Below are positions 15,500 through 23,300 of a stretch of DNA of 64,000 bases, piece by piece. The notes under the pieces are model-generated. The model was not told where the DNA came from. It did no database searches and saw nothing but the letters and a program-made list of their open reading frames with translations. The first letter of the stretch is position 1, and each line of letters begins with the position of its first letter. The translations under genes and the position numbers were made by a program. This DNA comes from Mitsuaria chitosanitabida ATCC BAA-476 = NBRC 102408 (GTDB lineage Bacteria > Pseudomonadota > Gammaproteobacteria > Burkholderiales > Burkholderiaceae_C), in assembly GCF_001598255.1 (NCBI RefSeq), contig NZ_BCYP01000005.1, positions 48,808-112,807 on the forward strand, written 5' to 3'.

Positions 15500-18400
15500 A
15501 TGAGGGGACAACGCCAGACCGGGACCGATGCGCCGCGACGCCCGCGACGCCCGCGGTGGCCGTCGCGTGGGGCGTGGGTCCAGCTGCTGGGCCTGCTGCT
15601 GGTGACCGCGGCGGTCATCGGACTCTGGATGACCCGCCCGCAGGCGGGCCCGTTGGCCTCGATCGACGGCCTGGCCGCCGACGCGCAGATGCGCTGGCGC
15701 GGTCCGCTTGCCCCGGGCACCATCTACCCGGTGGTGGTGGTCGCCTTCGACGACCGGAGCGCCGAACGGTTCGGCACCCCATCGCCGACGCGTGAGCAAC
15801 TCGCCGCGCTGGTCGAGCGACTGCGCGCCGCCGGTCCCCGGCTGATCGCGATCGACCAGGGCATGACCGACTCCGGAACCGGGGACGACGCCCTCGCCGC
15901 GGCGATGCGGGGCGGCATCCGCGTGCTGCTGCCGCTCGTGCCGGATGAAGTCGGCGCAAGCAGCGCAACGGTTGGAACCGGCGCAAACGGCGCAAACGGC
16001 GCAAACAACGCAACCACCGGAACCACCGGAACCGCCGGAACCGCCGGAACCGCCGGAACCGCCGGGACCGGCGCGACTGGCGCAACCAACGCAGCCGGCG
16101 CAACCACGCTAGCCGGCTCCCCGGCCTCCGCTCGCGCGACGCCATCGGATCTCTCTGCTCAGGCCTTCGCTCACGTCGAGGGCGAGCCGCGCCGTCCCGC
16201 GCGGGTCGACGCCCTGCAGGCGCCGCCGGAGCCGCTGCGCGCCGCGGCCTTCTCCCTCGGTCACTGGCTCGAGCTCCGCGACGCCGACGGCGCGCCGCGT
16301 CAGATCGCGTCGGCGCTGGTCGTCGGCGGCCACGCCTATCCGTCACTGGCCCTGCGCATCGCGGGCGACGCGATGCGCCAGCCCTGGTCCGAGGCCACCT
16401 TGCGCGGGTCGCGCGACATCCGCTGGGGCTCGCTCGTGGTGCCGGTGGATCTGCTGACCCGGCAGGCCGTCAACGCCATCGGCCCGGCGGGCAGCGTCCC
16501 CACGCTGTCCTTCGGCGAGGTCGTCGACGGCCGCGCGCCGGAGGAGGCGCTGCACAACCGCATCGTCATCGTCGGCACGACGGCGGGCGAGGGCGGTGAT
16601 TTCCGCCCCACGCCCTTCGGCGCCGTGTCGTCGCCGGAGCGCCTCGCGACCGCGGTCGACAACATCCTCACCGGCCGCGTGCCGATGCGCCCGGTCTGGA
16701 CCGCGACGGCGACGCTCGTGGCGCTGGGCCTGCTCCCGCTGCTGTGTGTGCTGCTGCTGGCTCGCGGGCGTCTCTGGCGCGGTGTGCTCGGCGTCCTGCT
16801 GCTGATCGGCGTCGGGCTCGCCGGCGCGCAATGGGTCTTCGAGGAGGAACGCCTGCTGTTGCCCGTCGCCTGGCCTCTGCTGGCGATCGTGGCGTCGAGC
16901 GCGATGGCGCTGCTGCTGCGCGCGCTCGCCGCGCTGGTGCGGCGCGCGTCGGCGTCGCGCCGCCTGCGCGCGAACGAGGAGCGTCTTTCGCTGGCCGCGC
17001 GCGGTGCCGACGACGGTCTCTGGGACTGGGACATCGGACGCGATCGCCTGGATGTCTCGGCCCGCTGGCGCGCGCTGATGGGCCTGGACGAGGCCGCCGT
17101 GGACGGCATGGCCGGCTTCACGCAGGCGCTCGACGAGCCGACCGCCGCGGCCTTCGGCGTCGCGCTCGAGACGCACCTCGCCGGGCGCGCGCCGCGTCTG
17201 CATCACGTGCTGCGTTTCCGCCATGACGGCCGATCGCGCTCGCTGCTGGTGCGCGGTCGCGCCGTCTTCCAGGACGGGCGCGCGGTGCGGGTCGCCGGCA
17301 CGCTGACCGACATCGCCGATGTCGACCGCTTCCACGGGCTGGACGCGCCGCAGGCGCGCGATGCCTTGCACGATCACGCGACCGGCCTGCCGAATCGCGC
17401 GCTCTTCCTCGAGCTGCTCGCCCAGCGCCTGGCGACGCCGGTGCCGGGCGTGCCGGCCGCGGTGGTGATGCTGAGCCTCGACGGCTTCCGCGAGTTCCTC
17501 GATCGCCACGGCCTGGCGATCGGCGAGGCCGTGCTGGCCGAATGCGCCCAGCGCCTGATGCCGCGCCATGGCCGGCCGGGTCGGGTCCTCGCCCGCGTGG
17601 ATGTCGATCGCTTCGCGCTGATGTTCGAGCTTCGCGTCGGGCCCGACGGCACGCTGGTCGAGCGCGTGCCCGAATGGGCGCTCGCGCGCATCGAGGAGCC
17701 CTTCCTCTTCGACGCCCTCACGCCCGAGGAGGGGGCCGCCTCGGGACGCACCGGCGCGCATCGGCTCACCGCCTGCGCCGGCTGGGCGCACACGGGCCAG
17801 GCCAACTTCAGTCCGCTGGATCTGCTGAAGGCCGCCGAGAGCGCGCTGGCCCGCGCGCAACTGGGCGGCGCGGGTCACGTGCACCTGTTCGACGCGGTGG
17901 CCGCCCGCTTCCTGCCCATGCACCGCTGGCTGCAGGAGCGCATCGCGCCCGCGCTGGCGGCGCACGAGTTCGAGTTGCACTATCAGCCGGTGGTGACGCT
18001 GTCCGACCGATCGCTGCTGGGCTTCGAGGCATTGCTGCGCTGGAACCAGCCCGAGCGCGGCGTGCTGATGCCCGACGCGGTGGTGCCGGCGGCCGAGGAC
18101 AGCGGGCAGATGCCGGCGCTGGGCCGTTGGACGCTGATCGAGGCGGCGCTGCAGGCGCGACGCTGGCGGGACATCGGCTTCCGGGGCGAGGTCGCGGTCA
18201 ACGTGTCCGGCACGGACTGGCTGGCCGGCGAGGACTTCGTCGACGCGGTCCGCGAGGCCTCGAAGGCGCTGGGGGGCGGCTCGGAAGGACCGCAGCTGCG
18301 GCTCGAGATCGCCGAGCGCGGCGTGACGCCGCTGTCGCCCCGGCCCGAGTCGCTGAGCGCGCTCGCGGCGCTGGGCATCCGGGCGACGGTGGACGACTTC

Positions 18401-18721
18401 GGCGCGGGGGGCGCGTCCTTCACGGCGCTTCGGCGCCTGCCGGCCGACACGCTGAAGATCGATCGCGGCCTGGTCCTGCGCCTCGCCGACGACGCGAGCG
18501 CCCGCGACGAGCTGCGCGCCATCGTCGCGCTGGCGCGCGCGCTGGGCTGGCGCACCCTCGCCGAGGGGGTGGAGGACGAGCCGCAGGCCGCGCTGCTCGA
18601 GGAACTCGGTGTCACCGCGGCGCAGGGCACGCTGTTCTCCAAGCCCCTGCCGCCGGACGAGGTGAAGCGCCTGATCCAGACGGTGCCGTGGAAGAAGCCG
18701 GCCGCCGACGCGAGCCGGTAG
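15500..18721 (+). CDS. CHASE2-PAS-GGDEF(degenerate)-EAL signalling protein
   Basis: A 1073-residue membrane protein. One N-terminal helix (about 28-47) precedes a periplasmic CHASE2 domain (about 50-390), three membrane helices (about 396-475), a PAS domain (about 490-600, EERLSLAARGADDGLWDWD), a GGDEF-like domain and an EAL domain (about 805-1060). The GGDEF active site is lost (ARVDVDRFALMFE in its place). The EAL domain keeps its key residues: FEALLRW, VNVSG, LEIAE, DDFGAG, LKIDR, AEGVE and AQG. It is therefore probably a c-di-GMP phosphodiesterase tuned by a periplasmic signal. Residues about 151-208 are a Thr/Gly/Ala/Asn low-complexity tract from 9-bp repeats, inserted in a CHASE2 loop. 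ATG 15500 follows GGGAGC. Confidence 0.9.
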   Translation: MRGQRQTGTDAPRRPRRPRWPSRGAWVQLLGLLLVTAAVIGLWMTRPQAGPLASIDGLAADAQMRWRGPLAPGTIYPVVVVAFDDRSAERFGTPSPTREQLAALVERLRAAGPRLIAIDQGMTDSGTGDDALAAAMRGGIRVLLPLVPDEVGASSATVGTGANGANGANNATTGTTGTAGTAGTAGTAGTGATGATNAAGATTLAGSPASARATPSDLSAQAFAHVEGEPRRPARVDALQAPPEPLRAAAFSLGHWLELRDADGAPRQIASALVVGGHAYPSLALRIAGDAMRQPWSEATLRGSRDIRWGSLVVPVDLLTRQAVNAIGPAGSVPTLSFGEVVDGRAPEEALHNRIVIVGTTAGEGGDFRPTPFGAVSSPERLATAVDNILTGRVPMRPVWTATATLVALGLLPLLCVLLLARGRLWRGVLGVLLLIGVGLAGAQWVFEEERLLLPVAWPLLAIVASSAMALLLRALAALVRRASASRRLRANEERLSLAARGADDGLWDWDIGRDRLDVSARWRALMGLDEAAVDGMAGFTQALDEPTAAAFGVALETHLAGRAPRLHHVLRFRHDGRSRSLLVRGRAVFQDGRAVRVAGTLTDIADVDRFHGLDAPQARDALHDHATGLPNRALFLELLAQRLATPVPGVPAAVVMLSLDGFREFLDRHGLAIGEAVLAECAQRLMPRHGRPGRVLARVDVDRFALMFELRVGPDGTLVERVPEWALARIEEPFLFDALTPEEGAASGRTGAHRLTACAGWAHTGQANFSPLDLLKAAESALARAQLGGAGHVHLFDAVAARFLPMHRWLQERIAPALAAHEFELHYQPVVTLSDRSLLGFEALLRWNQPERGVLMPDAVVPAAEDSGQMPALGRWTLIEAALQARRWRDIGFRGEVAVNVSGTDWLAGEDFVDAVREASKALGGGSEGPQLRLEIAERGVTPLSPRPESLSALAALGIRATVDDFGAGGASFTALRRLPADTLKIDRGLVLRLADDASARDELRAIVALARALGWRTLAEGVEDEPQAALLEELGVTAAQGTLFSKPLPPDEVKRLIQTVPWKKPAADASR
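15955..16115 (+). repeat. 9-bp-unit microsatellite inside the CHASE2 coding region
   Basis: Runs of CGCAAACGG-like and CCGGAACCG-like 9-mers in frame, encoding repeats such as GANGAN and TAGTAG. Unit length is a multiple of three, so copy changes would keep the frame. Confidence 0.8.
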
Positions 18722-18736
18722 GCGGTCCGCCGACGA

Positions 18737-19159
18737 TCAATCGACGCCGACGATGGACTTGATGGCGTAGCCGACGGTGGGCGATCGCAGGAGGTCGATC
18801 AGCTCGGCTCGCAAGGCCTCCGCGTCGTCGCATTGCACGTTTCGTTCCTCCCACACCAGCGTGCAGGGAAATCCACCCGTGGGCTGGCGCCACTTCGCGA
18901 TCTCGCGTCGCGGAGGAGGATCGCCGCCGCCGAAGACCGCGAGTGCCGTGGGCCGTCCGTGTTCCACGTTGGCCAAGGCTCTCGCCGTGGGACTGGCGAT
19001 CGATGGCAGGTTGGTCCGTTTGATGCTGGCGCGGCCGGCGGTCGCCGCCTCGAGTGCCGCATTCAGTTCCAGGAAGATCGCTTCGATCTCGGCTCTTGCC
19101 ATCGTCGCGCGATCTGCCGCTTGCAGTCCGAGGCCCAAGGCCTCCTTGAAATCATTCAT
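18737..19159 (-). CDS. Hypothetical protein coupled to a broken EEP-nuclease gene
   Basis: A 140-residue soluble protein without recognised family. The N-terminal half is helical (GLGLQAADRATMARAEIEA, LELNAALEAA). The C-terminal half is mixed, with GGFPCTLVWEERNVQCDD and a final helix AEALRAELIDLLRSP. The start overlaps the end of the nuclease remnant by 8 bp (CATGAATGATT), so it was translated by coupling. In the complete ancestor the pair may have been a nuclease with a partner or inhibitor; that is a guess from the overlap only. Its stop lies 15 bp from the stop of the convergent CHASE2-EAL gene. Confidence 0.6.
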   Translation of the reverse strand: MNDFKEALGLGLQAADRATMARAEIEAIFLELNAALEAATAGRASIKRTNLPSIASPTARALANVEHGRPTALAVFGGGDPPPRREIAKWRQPTGGFPCTLVWEERNVQCDDAEALRAELIDLLRSPTVGYAIKSIVGVD

Positions 19160-19594
19160 GACCGGTACTCCTGAGAATGCGCCCGACGATGGGCAGATGG
19201 TCGAAGATGCTTGCCCGGTCGCGTACCAGCTTGTCGAGCTGAGGGTCGAGAAACACGCAGGTGTCGACCTCGGGAAGCAGCCAGCCTGACTGTCCGTTCA
19301 GCAGCGACGCGCTGAACAGCATCTGGTCGAAGGTCCTCCAGCGCGTGATGGAGCCCTTGGCATGGAAGTAGGTGCCCTTGTTCCCGGTGTTCCTAGCGAC
19401 TTGCCGAGTCGATCTTGGAGGCGATCGATGTTGTGCTCCGACACCTCGCACAGCACGATCAGGTCCGCGCCCGCTTCGATGAGCCGCCGGATCACGCCCG
19501 CCGCGACCTCCAGTTGCGCCGGCTCCGCGCGATCGCGCCGGCGCGTCGGCGAGAGCGCCGTGTTCCACCAGGCCAGAGTCAATTGCATCGCCAC
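19152..19594 (-). pseudogene. Endonuclease/exonuclease/phosphatase family gene, internally deleted and frameshifted
   Basis: Two pieces of one EEP-type gene in different frames. The 5' piece (from 19594) reads MQLTLAWWNTALSP...ADLIVLCEVSEHNIDRLQDRL, the usual N-terminus with the catalytic Asn and Glu. The 3' piece reads NTGNKGTYFHAKGSI, FDQMLFSASLL and LDPQLDKLVRD, the C-terminal region. They meet near 19390-19405, and roughly 100 residues of the middle, including the catalytic His/Asp loops, are missing. The gene is therefore dead. The overlapping 140-residue partner downstream is still open. Confidence 0.75.
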
Positions 19595-19792
19595 ACTCGC
19601 GTCTCAACATCGGACGGTCGATGCTAGCCATCAGGTCTCGCGGCCGGCGCGAGTGCAGCCGATTTGGTACTGGCTCCGATCAGTGGATTTCTCGCGCGGC
19701 CTGACTCGGGTCAGGTGTTGCTCTCCCCTGAACGCGTGCAAGCCGGTCCGCGCGGCCACGATTCCCATCGTTGCCGCGCGAGTCCGGCGCCG

Positions 19793-22700
19793 TCACTTGA
19801 TCGTGATCGTCCCCACCACCACCTCGCTGCCGGTGCCGCTCAGGCGCAGGACGATGTCCTTGTCCTGTTGCCGCGGTGTCGCGAAGCCGGTGGACAGTCG
19901 CAGCATCAGCGTCGTCGACGGCGCGATCACCTGTTGCCGATGGCCGAAGAAGTTGGCGCGCACGGTGTAGGTCCCCGGCTTGGCGAAGCGGAGCTCGAAC
20001 TGCTCCGGGCCGTAGCCCCCGGTGAAGTCCCGCGACATGCGTCCGCCCTGGCGCGTGTTGGGGTTCAGGAAGAACGCGCGCTCGCCGTCTGGGTCGTCGA
20101 CCCACAGGTCGATGTCGGTGTTGTCCGCGTCCCAGCTCAGCACCACCCGCAGCGCCAGCGGCAAGGGACGGCGCAAGCGCTCGTCGATCGCCGACAGGTC
20201 CAGCGGCTTGCCCTTCGCGCGGGAGCGCTCCGCGATGGCGTTCAGCTCCTCCAGCGCGATCAGCTCGATGTCGGCGAAGCGGTTCTGCCACGGCCGGTTC
20301 ACGACCTCCGCCAGCAGGTCCACCGCGCGCTGCGGCTCGCCGGCCTCGGCGAAGGTGAGACCCAGGTCGCGGTAGGACTGCGGCTCGTCCGGCGCCAGTC
20401 GCAGCACCTCTTCCAGCACCGGGATCGCCTCGCGCGATCGGCCGGCCTGCTTGAGCCGGTAGGCCAGGATGCGCAGCAACTGCCGGTTGCCCAGGTCCAT
20501 CTCGGCGAGGTTGGACAGCACCCGCACCGCCAGGTCGATCCGCTTGCGCTCGACCAGGCGGTCCGCGACGTCCAGGAAGAAGGCGGAGCTGTTCGCGTAC
20601 GACGGCCGCTCGTCCAGGTAGATCGCATACAGGTCCTTGTCGGCGGCGGCCCGCAGGCGCCGCGCGTAGGGCTCGTCGGCGCGCCAGGGGCGCAGCGCGA
20701 TGTCGCCCGGCGCGCCGGTCGAGGAACGGTCGCCGCGCGCGGCCGCGGCCGCGGCAGCCGCCGCGGCGGCCGGCGATGCCGACGAGGACGACCGCTGCCG
20801 GGATTGGGCCTCGACCTCGCGCAGGCGCTCCATCTGCGCGGCGTCCATGGCCGGCGCCGCCACGATCGGGCGTCGCACCCCGTCGTTGGGATCGCGCGCG
20901 GGAGCCGGCGCCGCGACAGTGGGCGCGGGCATCGGCGCCGGCGAGGGCGAGGGCGATGGTGTGGCCATCGGCGCCGGCACCTGCTTCTGCGGCTCGGCCG
21001 GGGCCGGCGTGGGCACCGGCATCGAGCGCTCCGGCGGCGGCGTCACCGGCGGCGCTCGAAGCGCCTCGGCCAGCGCGGCCTTCTTCGCCTCCAGTTGCTC
21101 GCGACGCGCCGCCGCGGCACGCGTGGCCGGCGTCTCGTTCCACCACTTCACGAGCGCCTCGAAGCGCTCGATCAGGTCGGTCCGCGCCTCCGCCCGCTGA
21201 CGCTGCCGCAGGCTGGTGCGCTGCGCCACCAGGCTGTCCCACTCGCGGCGCAGCTCGGCGGGCGGCTCGATCTCGTGGCGGACGTAGTCGCCCACCGTGT
21301 CCAGCACGATCAGCGAGGTCTCCCGCGTCACCAGCCCGAAGTCCATGCCCAGCCGCCGCACGGCCTGGCGCTGGATCCCGCGGTCGGCGTCCAGCCGCGC
21401 CAGCCGGAAGCTCGCCCAGCGATAGGCGGCCAGGCCGACCGGCTCCAGGTCCCGCGAGGTCGGAGCCACCGAGGCCCCGGCCTCGGTGGCGGGCGCGCCC
21501 GCGCGCAACGGCACGTCGATCACGCGGGGCGAGCCGTTCGCGGTCGATACCGTGAGCTTCATCCGTGCCTGCGCCTGGGCCATCACGCCGGCGATCAGCA
21601 GCCGGCCGCCTTGCGGATGGACGGAGTTCATCTCCCACTCGCCCGCGCCGACGCCGGTGACGTCGAGGAGGCGGGGCTGTTCCTCCGCGAGCTGGCGCAG
21701 CGCCTCCTCGGTCGAGGTCGACAGCAGGTCGACGTAGGCGCCGCCGGTGGCCTCCGCCGCGCGGCGCAGCGCCGACTCGGCGGCGCCCGCCGATGCGGAG
21801 AACGAGAACAGCGGCTTGCCGACCGTTGGCAGCGAGCCTGTTCCCCAGGTGCCGACGCCGTCCGAGAACAGCAGCGTCAGGTCGACGCCCTCCGGCGCGG
21901 TCATCGCGCCGAGCGCGGTCGCGCCGTCATACGGCAGTTGCTCGAGCCGGCGCCGCAGCGCGCGCCAGTCGCCGTCGCGGATCGCGAAGCGCTCCACCGC
22001 CTCGGCATCGTTGCGCACGACCTTCAACCGCAGCTCGACCTGCCCCAGCCGGCGCAGCCACTCGTCGAGCAGCGCGAACTCGCGGTCGTGATCGCGGGTG
22101 GCGCCGGAGGACGAGGCGTCCCACACCAGGCCCACGGTGCGCGGCGCGGTCCGCGGCCAGGGTGCGATGTCGACGGGAACCTCCGCCAGCAGATAGGTCT
22201 TGCCCTTGAAGCGCTCGGTGCTCACGACCGGCGCCGGCAGGCGCGCGGGCAACTCGACGCGGAGCTCGCCCGCCGCGGCCGCGGCGTCGCGCCGCAGGCT
22301 CAGGCGCGTGCCCTCCGGCGTCGCGCTGGGCGTCAGCGGTTCCGCGCCCCAGGAGGCCGACAGCTGCGACGGCGACAGCCCGTCCACCCGCAGGTCGACC
22401 GCGAGTTGCTCGACCACGCCCGAGAACTGCAGCGGCAGGCGCCACACCGGCGCGGCGCCGGCGGCGGCCGCCTCGATGGACTCGCGGATCTCCAGCACCA
22501 CGCGGCGCGTGCCGCCGGCGGGCAGCGGGTAGACCTGCAGCTTGTAGAAGTTGCCCTCGGTGACCTCCAGCAGCGCCGGGTCGACGCCCGCGCGGACGGT
22601 GTCCTCGTAGACCTGCCGGCCCTTGGCCTTCTCGACCGGCACCGCGCGCCGCAGCACGCCGTTGATGTCGAGCGCGAAGCCGGTCACCGCCTGCCCGGCG

Positions 22701-23128
22701 TTGAGCGGGAACTGCAGCTCGCCGGACAGGACGCGCGCGTTGGGGTTGAAGACGGTCAGCTCGACGCGGGTGACCGCCGTGCTGCCGCCGAGACGGGCCT
22801 GCACGTCGACCTGACGCAACCGGATCGGCGTGGTCGCTTCCGGCGCGCGGAAGGCGATCCAGCGCGGCGCGGGCTCGCGCGGCGGCGGCTTGACCGGCGG
22901 CAGTGTCGGTGGAGGAGGGAGGGGCCGCGGCTCCGGCGGCCGCACGATGGGCGGCACGACGGGCACTTCCTTCATCGGCGGCGGCGGAGGAGGAGGCGCC
23001 ACCGGCGACAGCGCGATCGCGGCGCCGGCGGCGGCCAGCAGGGGCACGGCGCTCAGCGCGCGCCGGACTCGCGCGCTCAGGCGACGGGCGCGGGCGGGCG
23101 ATGAATCAAGCGGGCGGTCGCAAGGCAT
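19793..23128 (-). CDS. VIT and VWA domain protein with C-terminal DUF2135
   Basis: A 1111-residue exported or membrane-anchored protein. An Arg-rich start and hydrophobic segment (LSAVPLLAAAGAAIALSPVAP) are followed by a long Pro-rich linker. A VIT domain comes next (VDVQARLGGSTAVTRVELTVFNPN, VYEDTVRAGVDPALLEV), then a von Willebrand A domain (TVGLVWDASSSGATRD in place of a full DxSxS MIDAS, LLFSDGVGTWG). A Pro/Ala-rich spacer, TPR-like repeats (about 920-1000) and DUF2135 (ADNTDIDLWVDDPDGERAFF) complete the chain. Such proteins are thought to mediate surface protein contacts; the precise role is unknown. The chosen start has GAGGGAGAC upstream; the frame extends 36 codons further without similarity. 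Confidence 0.88.
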   Translation of the reverse strand: MPCDRPLDSSPARARRLSARVRRALSAVPLLAAAGAAIALSPVAPPPPPPPMKEVPVVPPIVRPPEPRPLPPPPTLPPVKPPPREPAPRWIAFRAPEATTPIRLRQVDVQARLGGSTAVTRVELTVFNPNARVLSGELQFPLNAGQAVTGFALDINGVLRRAVPVEKAKGRQVYEDTVRAGVDPALLEVTEGNFYKLQVYPLPAGGTRRVVLEIRESIEAAAAGAAPVWRLPLQFSGVVEQLAVDLRVDGLSPSQLSASWGAEPLTPSATPEGTRLSLRRDAAAAAGELRVELPARLPAPVVSTERFKGKTYLLAEVPVDIAPWPRTAPRTVGLVWDASSSGATRDHDREFALLDEWLRRLGQVELRLKVVRNDAEAVERFAIRDGDWRALRRRLEQLPYDGATALGAMTAPEGVDLTLLFSDGVGTWGTGSLPTVGKPLFSFSASAGAAESALRRAAEATGGAYVDLLSTSTEEALRQLAEEQPRLLDVTGVGAGEWEMNSVHPQGGRLLIAGVMAQAQARMKLTVSTANGSPRVIDVPLRAGAPATEAGASVAPTSRDLEPVGLAAYRWASFRLARLDADRGIQRQAVRRLGMDFGLVTRETSLIVLDTVGDYVRHEIEPPAELRREWDSLVAQRTSLRQRQRAEARTDLIERFEALVKWWNETPATRAAAARREQLEAKKAALAEALRAPPVTPPPERSMPVPTPAPAEPQKQVPAPMATPSPSPSPAPMPAPTVAAPAPARDPNDGVRRPIVAAPAMDAAQMERLREVEAQSRQRSSSSASPAAAAAAAAAAARGDRSSTGAPGDIALRPWRADEPYARRLRAAADKDLYAIYLDERPSYANSSAFFLDVADRLVERKRIDLAVRVLSNLAEMDLGNRQLLRILAYRLKQAGRSREAIPVLEEVLRLAPDEPQSYRDLGLTFAEAGEPQRAVDLLAEVVNRPWQNRFADIELIALEELNAIAERSRAKGKPLDLSAIDERLRRPLPLALRVVLSWDADNTDIDLWVDDPDGERAFFLNPNTRQGGRMSRDFTGGYGPEQFELRFAKPGTYTVRANFFGHRQQVIAPSTTLMLRLSTGFATPRQQDKDIVLRLSGTGSEVVVGTITIK

Positions 23129-23237
23129 CTGATGTCTCCCTCGATGGCGACGGTCCGGTGCCGTCGCCCGGAACACGATGTTGCCAGCGAAGTCGTGACA
23201 CCGCCTCTGCGGAGAACCCCTCGTCCGGGCGGCCATG

Positions 23238-23261
23238 AAAAAGCCCCTCGCGAGGAGGGGC
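23238..23261 (-). terminator. Intrinsic terminator of prlC
   Basis: Stem GCCCCTC (23243-23249) / GAGGGGC (23255-23261). The A-run 23238-23242 gives TTTTT after the hairpin on the minus strand, 40 bp past the prlC stop. Confidence 0.85.
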
Positions 23262-23300
23262 TCGATCGGCGCCTGTCGCGGCCCGCGTGGCCGCGTGGGG

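Noticed and set aside
12545..15799. 1084-residue open frame on the minus strand
   Set aside because: Antisense to the M16 peptidase, with composition typical of a GC shadow and no domain.
15955..16115. CRISPR-like array
   Set aside because: Units are 9 bp and tandem without unique spacers; they are in-frame codon repeats of the CHASE2 gene.
19664..23104. 1146-residue open frame on the plus strand
   Set aside because: Antisense to the VIT/VWA/DUF2135 gene, which has clear domains; the frame reads as Arg/Gln/His-rich noise.
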